A DNA stretch of 64,000 nucleotides, from assembly GCF_964656455.1 (NCBI RefSeq), contig NC_135714.1, positions 128,458,131-128,522,130 of the forward strand. Direction: 5' to 3'. Numbering within the stretch: position 1 is the stretch's first letter; every line of letters starts with the position of its first letter. Source of the DNA: Halichoerus grypus. Taxonomy: Eukaryota; Chordata; Mammalia; Carnivora; Phocidae. Positions 11,001 through 23,070 of this stretch are shown here, piece by piece. A model generated the notes under the pieces. It was not told where the DNA came from and searched no databases. It saw only the letters and a list, made by a program, of their open reading frames with translations. The position numbers and the translations under genes were made by a program.

Positions 11001-11814
11001 ATTTTTAAAACATTGTCTAAATCAGCATTTCAAGATGTTTATTCATCTCTGCGAAGAACTAAAAGTAAATGCTGATGGCTTCTCTTACTTATACAGTATA
11101 TTAAGAGTAACAATTGGAGGGCAATTCAGGAAGATGCCTAGCAATATCTCCTACAGGCAGCTCTTTGTACAATTTAACTATAAAAGCTTGACAGAATTTT
11201 TTTTTTAAATCAGCAAACTGATTAAAGGAAGAAGAGCAAAAATACTGGTCATTTAAAATGGTCATAACTTCCTGAAAAAAATCAATGAAAAACAGGTATT
11301 GATTAAAGAAGTGTAATTCAAGGTCAGAACAAGGTAAAATTAAATAGCTCTAGGATATAGAAAAGTAATTTTACAAATTACAAAAAGCTAACAAATAATA
11401 TAAGATTTTTTTAAATCTACAGAATAAAACTTGAATCACAACAAGATAAAAAAGTGGTTCAAATAAAATAGAATTATTTTAAAATTATCAGAAGCATTAT
11501 GTTTGGAAAAAAATGGAAATAAGAACTTGAAGTACGAAAAGAGAAGTTAAAGAAAAAAGGAACACAAAACTCTTGAAAATGTATAAATAGAAAAAAAAAG
11601 TCACTATTCCTAGGATATTCTTATCTCACAAACAGCAAAACTGACAACTGTGGTAGAGTGATAAGTATTCTGTTGGACAAATACTAATGATACCTTCCAG
11701 AACACGATACACAAAACAAAACTTTCTAAATCAAGTTTCTTAAGAGTAATACAATAAAAAAATCTTTTTATTGTCTTCTTTGAGAAGTTAATTTTACTAA
11801 TTAGAGAAACAAAA

Positions 11815-11890
11815 ATACTGTGTGTGAAATGCTCAGCTCAGTGCCTAGCACACAGTAAATTATTCATAATAATATTTATTACTATTTTGC
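11815..11890 (+). mobile_element. MIR SINE 3' fragment
   Basis: 'AATGCTCAGCTCAGTGCC' followed by 'TAGCACACAGTAAATTATT' matches the MIR 3' end. Only the tail half is present. Confidence 0.55.
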
Positions 11891-12359
11891 AGCTTATTTG
11901 ATGAATAATATTTAAGAAAAAAAAACTATTAAACAAGCCTGATGAAATTAGGTAGAGTCTGTTAGAAAAGAATGATGATCTTCTAATGGTACATACAGTA
12001 CTGCGCATTACCTGTCAGAAGCCTAATAGTACATAGTAGTCCCAATAAACTGAATTACCCTACCTCAAGAAAATAACCAAAAGCAAAATTACTTTTTAAA
12101 AGTCCAAAGGGCATCCAAATGTTACTATGAAAAGCATATGAAATGTCAAGCAAATTACAACCATCTTCTACTACATCAATTAAAAACAAACAGCTTTGGA
12201 TTCACAAACCCCTTCAAAGGCACATAAGAGACTTTTTCATCTAATTACTAGTAAAAGTTGGCTGTACAAAGAAACAGCTTTTATAGTGTTGATACATTCG
12301 AAGTTTTTTTTCTTTTTTAAAATTTTAGGAAATCTTACCTGAAGTTATTTAATTAGTAC

Positions 12360-12545
12360 CCCCAGCTCACACTCTGCAGTTTATAAGACATTATTACACA
12401 TTCTCACAGTAAATATGTGAGCTAGAAATCCCTGTTTTAAAAATGAAAAAGTATTCTGAGTAACCTAGTTCAAGGTCAACATAAATCTAGGAGACACAAA
12501 TTCAGCATTCAAAAATCCAGTCTTGGGGTCATTTTATCCATCTAA
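12360..12545 (-). mobile_element. MIR SINE fragment
   Basis: Reverse-complement MIR layout: 'TTCTCACAGTAAATATGTGAG', then 'AAATCCCTGTTTTAAAAATGA' in outline, a region matching the antisense AACTTGCCCAAGGTCA core ('GTTCAAGGTCA'), and 'ATTCAGCATTCAAAAATCCAG'. Strongly diverged. Confidence 0.5.
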
Positions 12546-12629
12546 AACTGTTGTATTAATTACAAATTATTTTTCCAAATTTCAGCAATTCCTTATATTT
12601 CCCTTTTTCAAATATGATATTTATTTAAT

Positions 12630-12745
12630 AGGTTGGCATAAAGGCTAATAATATATGTAAAATGCTTAGCAGAGATCCTGGCACAAAGAAAGTACTTGAC
12701 AAGCATAGCTGCCATTAATGTTGTTGTAATTGTTATTACCACCAT
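12630..12745 (+). mobile_element. MIR SINE 3' fragment
   Basis: 'AAAATGCTTAGCAGAGATCC' then 'TGGCACAAAGAAAGTACTTG' follows the MIR tail (spaced 'TGGCACATAGTAAG' equivalent), and it ends in an ATT-rich tail. Confidence 0.55.
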
Positions 12746-13177
12746 GACTGACATAAATCCTTCTTCTTTTTGAGATTCATATGTGAATTGTTCTAATTTA
12801 TATCAATCTTTCAGAAGTGAAGTTCCAAACTGATGGACCATGATTATAGTTACTAAGAAAGTTGAAGGGAATTGGCAAGGAGTCTCACAAATTCAACAAA
12901 GCATAGATTTGCTTGAGTTAACAAACTTCTTTTTTTAAAATCCAAGTCTCAAAAGAGGTTTTTTTACATCTTTCTGTGAAGGCCTTCTTTGAAAAATCAC
13001 TAGATCCTAACATCCTGGGGATCAGAAGCAGAAGAGAAGATTAAAGAAAAAGTAAAGGATCATTCTGGTTCATAAGACACAGAAATAGGGCCTTTGGAAA
13101 CACTAAAGGATAGGGTATCATAAAAGATACATTTTGTGGTTATAGGGAATGGTGAAGAGATGTCAAAACTGAAAAGG

Positions 13178-13398
13178 GAGAAGAACCATGAGAGACGATG
13201 GACTCTGAAAAACAAACTGAGGGTTCTAGACGGGAGGGGGGTGGGAGGATGGGTTAGCCTGGTGATGGGTATTGAGGAGGGCACGTTCTGCATGGAGCAC
13301 TGGGTGTTATGCACAAACAATGAATCATGGAACACTATATCTAAAACTAATGATGTAATGTATGGGGATTAACATAACAATAAAAAAATTAAAAAAAA
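13178..13398 (+). mobile_element. Young carnivore L1, 3' tail only
   Basis: A 5'-truncated L1 of about 220 bp: 'GAGAGACGATGGACTCTGA', the G-rich tract, 'GAGCACTGGGTGTTATGCAC', 'CAATGAATCATGGAACACTA' and an A-rich tail. The duplication AAAACTGAAAAGGG flanks it at 13165-13178 and about 13399-13412. The opposite-strand ORF of 91 aa is a frame through this tail. Same subfamily as 24191, 33280 and 56060. Confidence 0.93.
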
Positions 13399-13989
13399 AA
13401 AACTGAAAAGGGGCTCAGGAACGGGAGGTAAAAGAGCATAACAATTTTTAGGATCTTGCTTAGGATCTGGATGACTGGCCTAAAGCCATCTCCAATGTCA
13501 TCTTCATTTGGTATGATTAGGAAACTGGATAACCTCCTTTAATTCTATGATTGCACATAAAACCTGTCCTACAGCATTTAAGAGGTCATGTGCAAGAGAT
13601 GTTTTACATTATTTCATTTTTTCCTGGAAGTAGGATAGGCCTATAGACATTGAAAGAGGGCCATTGCAAAATAAGGGATAAAAGCTAGTAAGGAAAATAT
13701 AACAAGATGGTTGAACTCCATGTTACAGGAATCCAATGTTATGTTATAAACATGCCAGATTAAAGGACTGAATATTGTTAATTAAATAAAAGGTATCTAA
13801 TATTCATGAATGGATTAAATAAAAAAACTTCAAATTCAGAGGATGAAAGGGAATGGACTATTGGCAAATGTGATATCATAAAAGACCATTTCTAATTAGA
13901 GAATAATGATTTGGTTTGGAAGATTACAAGAAATAAATACGGTATACAGGTTAAAAGGTCCATTCTATCTGATGACAGTGTTACTATGT

Positions 13990-14175
13990 ATTGGATTTAA
14001 GTGAAGGTTCTAAGAATCTTACATAAATTACCTCATATTCACATCAACCCCTTAATATGTAAACCTATTAGCATTCCTAACTTTTGGCAAAAAAATTGAG
14101 TCAGAGAAGTTAAATGACGATTAATGACTGGCTACCTAAGCCAGCGGCTGAGGCAAGATTTAGAACCAACTTTAA
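13990..14175 (-). mobile_element. MIR SINE fragment
   Basis: Antisense MIR order: 'TTACATAAATTACCTCATATTC', a region equivalent to 'CCTATGAGGTAGG', 'GAGTCAGAGAAGTTAAATGA' and 'GGCAAGATTTAGAACC'. Diverged. Confidence 0.55.
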
Positions 14176-14569
14176 CTAAATTGACTAGCAAATCCTAGAA
14201 TGATTTGGGTTGTGTGGATTGATAAAAATGCTGGTGCTGACTCTGCAAAGTCATTAGAATCCTTTCATGGGAGGTTTAGATTGAAGATCCTTTTGAAAAT
14301 GTGCTAGTTACATTTTTATCCCTACTTACCTAATGTGTGTGGATATCACTTTAGCAGAAGGTTTCATAAATGAAAAAAATATATATTTTGCTTGGGGACA
14401 CCGAAAGATGCTTGGCAAAAACAGCTTAAAAAAAAGTGAACGAAAAGGTAAATACTGTCACCAAAGTTTATGGCTTTACTTTTCTCTTAACTTTTATAGT
14501 TATACATCCACATCCATGAACCTAATAAGAGCCTTTAATTCTCTGTGCTGCTAAACCTTTTTAAAGAAG

Positions 14570-15180
14570 CCACTGAATTTTATTATGTGCTTCTCCACCA
14601 CCTGCCTTCTTCCCCCACCACCAAGGGAAGAAAATAAACGAATAGCCTCTGCCATTTAAGCCATGCTGCCACTGTTAGGGGGTACGATACTATTCTCTGT
14701 CGGTTGTAGCAGCTCTTTTATCTAAATGACAAGTATAACAAACAGCCTGATCAGCATTTTTACTCAACCTTGGCTTTTAGGGTATTTTGTCATATGCTAT
14801 ATATGGCTGAAACGGTTTGGCACTTATCTTCACACACTCTACATTTTATTTAATATTGTCAAGAAAAAAATTTCATTGGCACACTACTGTGGCTTTTAGA
14901 GTTAACAAATAAGCACTTTTGTTTTCAAGTACCAGAGCAGTTTTTAATCCCTTGAAAACACACTTTCTTGCAAGTGGTGTTAAACATACACCTCCTATAC
15001 TATTTCACTTTAAGAAACACATCTTGGGAAAAAGAAAGTATTCCATTTTACTTATTGTGCCTATGTAGAATATAAATCATTTCAAACGCTCACATTGGTA
15101 GATTTAGTAGCCTCTGCAGTTCTATGCTATTCAGCTATGGCTCATATTAAGTGATTTTTACTATAGGTTTTTACCTGAAT
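14570..15180. promoter_or_regulatory. Candidate conserved non-coding block
   Basis: About 600 bases lacking any repeat I recognise, more complex in composition than the surroundings. It contains a CATATG E-box followed by CTATATATGG (a CArG/MEF2-like string) near 14791-14805, and several ATTTA/TAAAT homeobox-like cores. Regulatory function is inference from texture only. Confidence 0.22.
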
Positions 15181-15419
15181 TTGAGAAAGGCACAGAAATT
15201 GATTAAAATAATCTGATAATCCATTGCCAGTGTTAAGCTAAATGCCTGGAAGGAAACTCTCCCCCTCAAAAACCCCCAATTTTAACAATCCAAGGCCAAA
15301 GGGAAAAAATATTTTAAGTAATTATGAAAATGATAAACATCAAAGAAGCCCAATGCCGATATAATAAAGCCTATTCATTCTCAGATAGATTCATCTTTCC
15401 ACTTAAAGAAACAGTTAAG

Positions 15420-17815
15420 ACCATTAACATGGGGAGTTCCAGTCTAAGATGATGACGTAAGAGGTTCCTGAACTCACCTCCTCCCATGGACAAACTGAAT
15501 CTACAGTTACACATGGATCAATTCCCTCTTGAAGAAATCTTGTAACTAGCTGAGCTACCTATCAAACAAGAAAAAAACCAACATGGTAACAGGTAAGAAA
15601 GGCTGTGACACACTCTTGCCACAAATCTCACCTCCAACACAGTGGCATACAATTAGGAAGGAACTCAAAACTCACAGCTTCTCCCTGAGGAGTGAAGATT
15701 TTTGGACCCAACATCTAGCCCCCCCCAAGTTAAGACTTCCATCTGTGAGAGAGGCTCTCCAGAACACATAGTTCTGAAAGCCAATGAGGCTTGCATCTAT
15801 GAGACCGTAAGATAACAGCAAAACCAAACCAAAATCCCACAGTTCCTCACTGGCTCCAGAGGACTCAGCTTGGCTAAACCCCAGTGCTCAGCTCTGAGAC
15901 AGCAGACAGAAATGCCAATCTCCTAGCCTTTCCTTGAAAGAGCCTATTTGCACATCTTAAAAGCTGCAGCCTGAGAGTCAGGATCCTATCTTAACACACA
16001 CCTAGGAACTGCAATCCTCCCCTGCTACTAGAGAAGCCAGCACACACCATCTCTGCATTCTCCCTGTAGCCCTCTCCAAATCACCAATGTCTCCTGGGAA
16101 GGAGCTTGTACACAGGTCTGGCACTTCTGCTTTCATGGCTGCCACCTAGAAGATGCATCCCTTGATCATCTGGTTCTCATGGCCATTAGGGCTTGTGTTC
16201 ACAAGGTCCCATAGGACTGTAGCAAACAAACAGTTCTTTAACAGGCTATCTCCCCCCTCCCACCCTCCCCAGAGCTCAATGTCCAGCTCCCAGTCTTTCC
16301 CTGAAGGAAGTCTACTTGCAAACTTTAAAAGCTGCTGCCAGAGCCTCTGACTTCCAATCAGCCTGCACCAACTGCTGACTGAGACCCTTACGTTTGGGAC
16401 ACTGACAGGTCTTAGCACACCCTCAATAATTAGGAGCCACAAAGAACGAAGAAGGTGGCTTGGACAATCAGAAAGTTTGGAGAGATAGCATGTGACTTGC
16501 TATTAAGGAGGACAGGCACAAAATACCACCCACTTCCCCTAATCTCTCTCTTAAAATCAATCAAAACCCTTAGGCTGATGGGGGAAGAATACCAAATGCT
16601 CTCATCCCAGGGCCTGGAAAAGAGATAGGAAACTCTGTATTACCAGAGGACCAGGCAAAAATCTACTGCTTCTGGGGTAGAGTTAAAGCAAAAGCGTTTT
16701 CACTTAGGAGAATGGGAAAAAAACTCTTTTTGAGCCAGGATTCTGCACTGATACAAAGGAGAGGTCTGCTACTACTGGAAGAGGGATGAGAAAACCCCTC
16801 ATGCCTGTGACCTGCCACAGACACAGGCAGAGTCTGGATGTCATGCAGGGTATAGACAAGAACACTGAGAAGGCCCACTGAGAAGACCCCACAGGGTCTG
16901 CTCAAGAGTGATGTTGGATCAGGAGAATGGAGGAGTTGCCCTACCCCCACCATAAACCTGGCACTAAGTATCGAGCAACAGCAATCTACTCCCAGGGAAA
17001 GGCAAGAGAGCAGAGAGAAGTCCTCAGTGGCACAGGCCTAGAGGATCCGCCAGAGAGTGGAGCAGGAACAATGAGACAAAATCTCTAGCACCCTAGGACC
17101 ATACTAAGGACAAATTCAAATGGAAGAAATGGAGGAATTTGTGAAGTTTGTGCTGTGCTTAAAGTAACAATGATGATAAGAAATCCAACTGAGCTCACCT
17201 ACTGCCTGGATTGACTGAACTCCCCACACAAAATGCCTGACATAAGAAAAGGCATCCACATTTCTGGGCATAAAAATAGTATTCACATCTCAGTCTCTAC
17301 TGATATTAAACCAAAAATTATGAGATGCTTAAAATACTAAGAAAAAAAAAATGACCAATTGTGAAGAGACAAAGCAATCAAAAGAACCAGCCGCAGAGAT
17401 AATGCAGATGTTAGAACTATCAGAAAGGTTATTTAAAGTAACTATGATTCACATACTAAAAGATCTAGGGGAAAAGGTGGGAAACTTACATGAACAGGTG
17501 GGAAATTTCAGCAGAGCAGGAAACCATAAAAAAAGAATCAAATATAAATGCTAGAAACAAAAGAAAAAAAGTCAGAGGAGAAGAATTCTTTTGATGACAT
17601 TACATGCAGACTGCACACAGCTAAGGAAAAAAATAAGTAAACTTTAAGGTAGATTAATAGAAAAAGATACTGCAAATAATAAAATAGTGCTGTCATGGCT
17701 ATATTAATATCAGAAAAAGTAGCCTTCACAACACGGACTATTACCAGGTATAAAGAGAAACATTACATAATGATAAAGGGATCCATTTATCAAGAAAACA
17801 TAACAATTCGTAATT
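15420..17815 (+). mobile_element. Old L1 (L1M-type) 5' UTR, ORF1 remnant and start of ORF2
   Basis: Plus-oriented, so antisense to LRBA. The 5' part (about 15420-17340) is GC-richer with 'CACCTCCTCCCATGGACAAAC', as in ancient L1 5' UTRs. An ORF1-like remnant at 17351-17554 reads QSKEPAAEIMQMLELSE and continues FKVTMIHILKDLGEK, resembling the L1 ORF1 region leading into the coiled coil. From about 17690 the sequence follows the ORF2 endonuclease region ('CATTACATAATGATAAAGGG'). Most of the expected ORF1-ORF2 interval is missing. An LTR interrupts it at 17815. Confidence 0.7.
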
Positions 17816-18475
17816 GTTTCTTAGGGCTCCTGTAACAAAGTACCACAAACCAAGTTGCTTAAAACAACAGAAATGTATTGTCTCATAGTTCTGGAATTTA
17901 AAAGTGTAAAATCAAGTTGTTGGCAGAGCCATGTTCTCTTTGAAGCCTCTAGGGGGAAGATGCTTCCTTGCCTCTTCCAGTTTTCTGGAGCCCAAGGTGT
18001 TCCCTGGCTTGTGGCAACATAACTCCAATCTCTGTCTCCATCACCATATGGTATTCACTCCTTTGATGTCTGTCTTTTTTTTTTTTTTAAAGATTTTATT
18101 TATTTATTTGAGAGAGAGAATGAGATAGAGCATGAGAGGGGGGAAGGTCAGAGGGAGAAGCAGACTCCCCGCTGAGCAGGGAGCCTGATGCGGGACTCGA
18201 TCCTGGGACTCCAGGATCATGACCTGAGCCGAAGGCGGTCGCTTAACCAACTGAGCCACCCAGGCACCCCCTTTGACGTCTGTCTTAACATGGTGCTTTC
18301 ATTTTCTTGTAAGGGCACCAGTCACATTGGATTTGGGCCCACCCTAATGACCTCTTACTTTGATTATATCTGCAAAGACCCTCTTTACAAATAAGGTCAC
18401 ATCTAAGGTACCCCAGTCCTTGTGAGGACTTCAATATATTGTTTTGGGAGACACAATTCAACTCATAACATGCAC
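17815..18475 (-). mobile_element. Solo MaLR-type LTR (MST/MLT1-like), interrupted by a SINE
   Basis: Reverse-complement MaLR LTR layout: 'GCTCCTGTAACAAAGTACC', 'TTAAAACAACAGAAATGTATTG', 'CAGTTCTGGA', 'GGGCCCACCCTAATGACCTC', 'AATAAGGTCACAT', ending with 'ACACAATTCAACTCATAACA'. It is non-coding, carries no internal retroviral genes, and sits inside the old L1. The two halves are separated by the CanSINE at 18075-18270. A related LTR lies at 61567-61970. Confidence 0.75.
18075..18270 (-). mobile_element. CanSINE nested in the LTR
   Basis: Full-length minus-orientation CanSINE with a long T-run start and the head 'AACTGAGCCACCCAGGCACC'. The target-site duplication is CTTTGATGTCTGTC (18061-18074) against CTTTGACGTCTGTC (18271-18284), one mismatch. 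It is therefore younger than the LTR, which is younger than the L1. Confidence 0.95.
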
Positions 18476-20730
18476 CCCAAAACAAATGATTCAAATACAC
18501 AAAACAAAAACTGATAGAAATGAAAAAATATACAGACAAATCTAAATCGTAGTTGGAGACATCAACACCCCTCTCTCAGTAATCAATAGAACAAGTAGAA
18601 AATCAGTAAAGATATCTAAGATATGAACAACACTATCAACCAATATCACCTAACTGGTTGTAAATGACATGTATAGAACACTTAACCTAACAATAGAAGC
18701 ATACTTTTCAAGTACACATGGAGCATTAACTAACACAGACCATCTTCTGAGCCATAAACCAAATTTCAACTAATTTTAAAAACTGAAAATCATACAAAGT
18801 ATATTCTCCAATCATAATGGAATTAAACTAGAAATCAACAAGAGAAAGATGTCTGAGAAATCTCCAAACCTATGGAAATTAAACAACACTCTTCTAAATA
18901 ATCCATGGGTCAAAGCAAAAGTCACAAGGAAAATTAGAAAATATTTTGAATGAAATAAAAATGAAAACACAATACATAAAAATTTGTTGGACCTTGTAAA
19001 ATCAGTGCTTTGAGAAAAACGTGTAGCATTAAATTTTTATATTAGAAACCAAAAGAGATCTCAAATCGATAGGTTAAAGCTTCCACCTTAAAATACTAAA
19101 AAAGAAGAGGAATTAAATCCAAATCAAGAAGAAAGAAGAATAGTAGAAAAAGCAAAGATCACTGAAACTGAACACAGAAAAAGTAATAGAAAAATAAATA
19201 AAATCCATAGCCAGACTGATCTTGGGGAGGGGGGGGGTGGAGGAAAGAGAAAGAAAAAAGAAAGAAAACAAACTATCAAAATCTAGAATAAAAGATGAAA
19301 TAAGCAAATTCTTTGAAAAAGTCAGACTACCAAAGCTCATTCAAGAACAGAAAGGTAATGTGAACAGCCCTCTATCAATTTAATTTGAAGTTTTAAAAAA
19401 CCTTCCCAGAAATAAAACTCCTGGCCCAAATGGTTTCACTAATGAATTCCACTAAAACTTTAAGGATGACATCTTTTCCGGGAAACAGAATAAGAAGGAA
19501 TAACTTCAAAACTGATTTTGTTCTGCCAGCATTACCATGATGCCAAAACTAGACAAGGACACTACAGACAAATATCCTTCATGAACACAGGTGCAAAAAT
19601 TCTTAAGCAAATATTAAGAAATAAAATCCAAAAGGGTAATACATCACAATCGAGTATGGTTTATCTCAGAAATGAATCCAAAATCAACCAGTATAAATTT
19701 TAACAGACTAAAAAAGAAAAACCATATGATTATCTTCAGAAAAAAAATCTGACAAAATTCAATATCCAACGATAATAAAAACTTTCAACAAACTAGAAAC
19801 AGAAGGGAACTTCCTCAACCTGATAAAGGGCAGCTATGAAAAACCTAGTGGCTAATATACAAAATGGTGAAAGACTGAATGCTTTTCCCCTAAGACCAGA
19901 GGCAAGGCATTCTCAACATTTCTAGTCAACATTGTATAATCCAGTAAGTATTCATTCAGGGATGATATATTCATTTATGTAGAAAGTCCCAAAAAGTCTA
20001 GTAAGGTTGCAAAATTGAGTCTAGCAAGGTTGCAAAATACAAGATCAATGTACAAAATTCAGTTGTATTTCTGTATATAAGAAATAATAATTGAAATAGA
20101 AAATTTTATAACTCTTAAAAAAATGAAATTTTTAAGGGTAAATTAACAGAATATGTACAAGAATTATATGCCAAAAGCTGCAAAATATTAGAGACTAGAG
20201 GAAACCCAAATAAATGGAGATAAAACACATTCGTGGATTGAAAGATTCAGTATTATTAACATATAATTTTTAGCAAAAATGGTCTACTGATGAAATGTAA
20301 TCTCAATCAAAATCTCAGCAGGACTGATAAGCTGATTCTAAAATTTATATGAAAAATAGAGAAACCAGAATAGCTAAAATAATTTTGAAAAAAAAAAGGA
20401 TATAGTTGGAGGATTCACAAGATCTGACTTTAAGACTAACTATAAAGCTACAGTAACCAAGACAGTATGGTATTGATATAAGAACAGACATACCGATTGA
20501 TTGAGCAGAATAGTTTAGAAATGGACCCACACATATATAGCAATTTATTTCCAACAAAGGTGCCAAGATACTTCATGAGAAAACATAATCTTTTCAATAA
20601 ATGGTATTGAAAGAATTGGACTTTCATTTGTAAAAAATGAACCTCAACCCTTACCTTGTACCTATATTATAGATGAAAAATAGGTCACATTAGAAACCAC
20701 AATATAAGAGTGTAATAATAATTATGTTTG
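18476..20730 (+). mobile_element. Old L1 (L1M-type) ORF2 remnant
   Basis: Continuation of the L1 interrupted at 17815. ORF2 order is visible: 'GGAGACATCAACACCCCTCT' (endonuclease region), 'TTAAACAACACTCTTCTAAA', 'AACTCCTGGCCCAAATGG' and 'AATATCCTTCATGAACAC' (reverse transcriptase region), down to 'TTGAAAGAATTGGACTTTCA'. The frame is broken many times, so there is no functional protein. The intron sequence after it (20740-21620) is unrecognised. Confidence 0.8.
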
Positions 20731-21640
20731 ACCCAATTTGTTTTTAGAAAAGCCAAATCACTGTTCGTTAATAATAAGCAGACAGTCATCTAAGCCTTCA
20801 ACTTTTCCAGTAAGATAGTCTCTCGTATATTATACATGTATATGGTGAATTGACAGGCCTCTTGCAATAAACAGTCCCCTTTAAGTGACCAGAGGCTACA
20901 GGTCAGGAACAAATGCCACATTTTGATCTTCCCTCCTATTAACAAGACTACTGCCACTGATATATTTTTTTTTTTTTCGATCTTAACAGTGATTTAAATT
21001 TTATTTAAAAATTTTAACTAATTTTAGTTAAGTTGAATTTCATTAAAGTTAACTTTATTTTTGTTTCCCAGTTTTCCCTAGGAGTGTATTTTTAAAACAG
21101 AAGAAAAATCCTTATGTTACCCTGTTATGTGAAAATGAAAATTCTTCATTATGTATATTTTTAACTCTGACTTTTCTTTATCCTTTCCTCCTGTTTTTTT
21201 GTACTACAAATTTATAAGACTAAGTGTAAAACTTCATATTTTTTTTATATTTCACTCAAATATTTCATGTATTTCATTATGCAAAATCATTTAAAATATT
21301 TTTTCATTACTGCAAAGCAAGTTGTATGATCAATTTGTAATATTAGTGAAATTGTTGAACAAATCAGGGCCCAAGACAGAATCCTACAAAGATGTAATAA
21401 AGAAAGTGATACCTCAAGTTTATCAAGGGCATTAAAGAATAGGGTTGTAAATTATTTGAACAGTTCTGAACGCTACTAATGTTTTTAATCATTGTCTATT
21501 TATCAGAAAGGTATCACTCAGATTTTCAAATAATTTGCTGAGATATGTCATACTAGACCTATAACTTCCCTAATTTGTTAACTTAATCAATTTACTTTTT
21601 AAAGTAAAGTTAATATTTTTAGTTTTACAGGATATACTTC

Positions 21641-21760
21641 TTTCTTTTTTTTTTTTTGTTAAGATTTTTAAGTAATCTCTACACACAACATGAAGCCCAA
21701 ACTCACAACCCTGAGATCAAGAGTTGCACGCTCTTCTGACTAAGCCAGCCAGGTGCCCCT
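21641..21760 (-). mobile_element. Short SINE subtype
   Basis: A T-run, 'AGTAATCTCTACACACAAC', 'CCCTGAGATCAAGAGTTGC' and 'AAGCCAGCCAGGTGCCCC'. The duplication ACAGGATAT occurs before (21627) and after (21761) the element. Same subtype as 4193 and 5908. Confidence 0.92.
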
Positions 21761-22289
21761 ACAGGATATCTTTCTAAGTGAAACTACTGATTTTCTTTTC
21801 TTCCTAACATTAAAAAATGTAACTAATTGTCTATTCTACTTTTTATATTGAGCCAATGTTTTTTGTTTTTAGAATTTATCCTTTCTCCACTTACAAAAAC
21901 TTGGTTCACATCATAAATCATGAACTCATATTAAAAACAAAAATCCTTTTCTAAAAGTGGGACAGTTTAAAATTAAGTCACACAGAAATAAAATGTTTCT
22001 GATTAGATTATTCTCCTATAAATGGTTCCTATATAAACACACATTCAGTTATACGACTCTTTAAAAAGTAAAGACTATTTCATTCACTTTTGTTCCTGAC
22101 CCAGTCCTCAGAATAATGTCTATAACAGTTAACCAGCAAATTAATAATTATTTGAATAAGCACATTTATTCAACATAAACTTATGTTTAATTCAAGTAAG
22201 TGGACTTTGGGAATAAAGAATTGGACAGCAATGTGGACATGTGACTAAAAGAAAAGATACTACCTTACCCACTATAAAATGTACACTAC

Positions 22290-22410
22290 AGATGTATAAC
22301 TAGACCTATTGTGGTGATCATTTTGCAATATATACAAATATCAAGTAACTATTTTGTACACCTGAAACTAACAGAATGTTGTATATCAATTATACCTCAA
22401 CTAAAAAAAA
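22290..22410 (+). mobile_element. Old L1 3' end fragment
   Basis: 'GTGGTGATCATTTTGCAATA', 'TTTTGTACACCTGAAACTA' and 'GTATATCAATTATACCTCAA' followed by an A-run match the L1MA/L1MB 3' terminus. Plus orientation. Confidence 0.75.
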
Positions 22411-22532
22411 GTAATAACTACCCCCCCAAACATACTATATATTCACATAAAAATAAGTTTTGAATATCAGAGGGAAGTATAAGAATGAGAAGTTGAGAAG
22501 TTGACACACACAAGTATATAAAGAAAGCTACT

Positions 22533-22726
22533 GAGGCGCCTGGGTGGCTCAGTCGTTAAGTGTCCGCCTTCAGCTCGAGTCATGGTCCCAGGGTCCTGGG
22601 ATCGAGCCCCGCATCGGGCTCCCTGCTCTGCAGAGAGCCTGCTTCTCCCTCTCCCACTCCCCCTGCTTGTGTTCCCTCTCTCACGTGTCTCTCTCTGTCA
22701 AATAAATAAAATCTTTTTTTTTAAAA
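22533..22726 (+). mobile_element. CanSINE, plus copy of a tail-to-tail pair
   Basis: Full-length, head 'GGCGCCTGGGTGGCTCAGTC' and tail 'CAAATAAATAAAATCTTT'. The flanking duplication AAGAAAGCTAC is perfect (22521-22531 and about 22728-22738), so it is a recent insertion. The head is close to the arctoid SINE type. Antisense to LRBA. Its tail faces the tail of the next SINE about 24 bases away. Confidence 0.96.
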
Positions 22727-22749
22727 AAAGAAAGCTACAAATAGGCAGG

Positions 22750-22990
22750 GTTTTTTTTTTTTTTTTTTAAGATTTTATTTATTTGACAACAAGTGAGCGA
22801 GAGAGAGAGAGAGAGACAGAGAGAGAGAGAGACAGAGAGCAAGCACAAGCAGGAGGAACGGCAGGCAGGGGAGAAGCAGGCTCCCTGCTGAGCAAGGACC
22901 CCCCCCAATGTGGGGCTCAATCCCAGGACCCTGGGATCATGACCTGAGCCAAAGGCAGCCGCTTAACCAACTGAGCCACCCAGGTGCCCC
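22750..22990 (-). mobile_element. CanSINE, minus copy of a tail-to-tail pair
   Basis: Minus orientation, starting with a T-run of about 18, then an expanded GA tract (22799-22840) and the head 'AACTGAGCCACCCAGGTGCC'. The duplication AATAGGCAGG/AATATGCAGG (22740-22749 and 22991-23000) has one mismatch, so it is older than its plus-strand neighbour. Overlapping ORFs on both strands are repeat frames. Confidence 0.95.
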
Positions 22991-23043
22991 AATATGCAGG
23001 TTTTTTAAATGTCTTCCTACTGCATTTTCTCTCTATAAACGCA

Positions 23044-23070
23044 AACACACACACACACACACACACACAC
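23044..23070. repeat. (CA)n microsatellite
   Basis: About 13 CA units with no interruption, just past the inverted SINE pair. Confidence 0.95.

Noticed and set aside
15583..16953. Cluster of ORFs of 62-98 aa on both strands
   Set aside because: They fall in the GC-richer 5' UTR region of the old L1; frames on both strands, no conserved domain.
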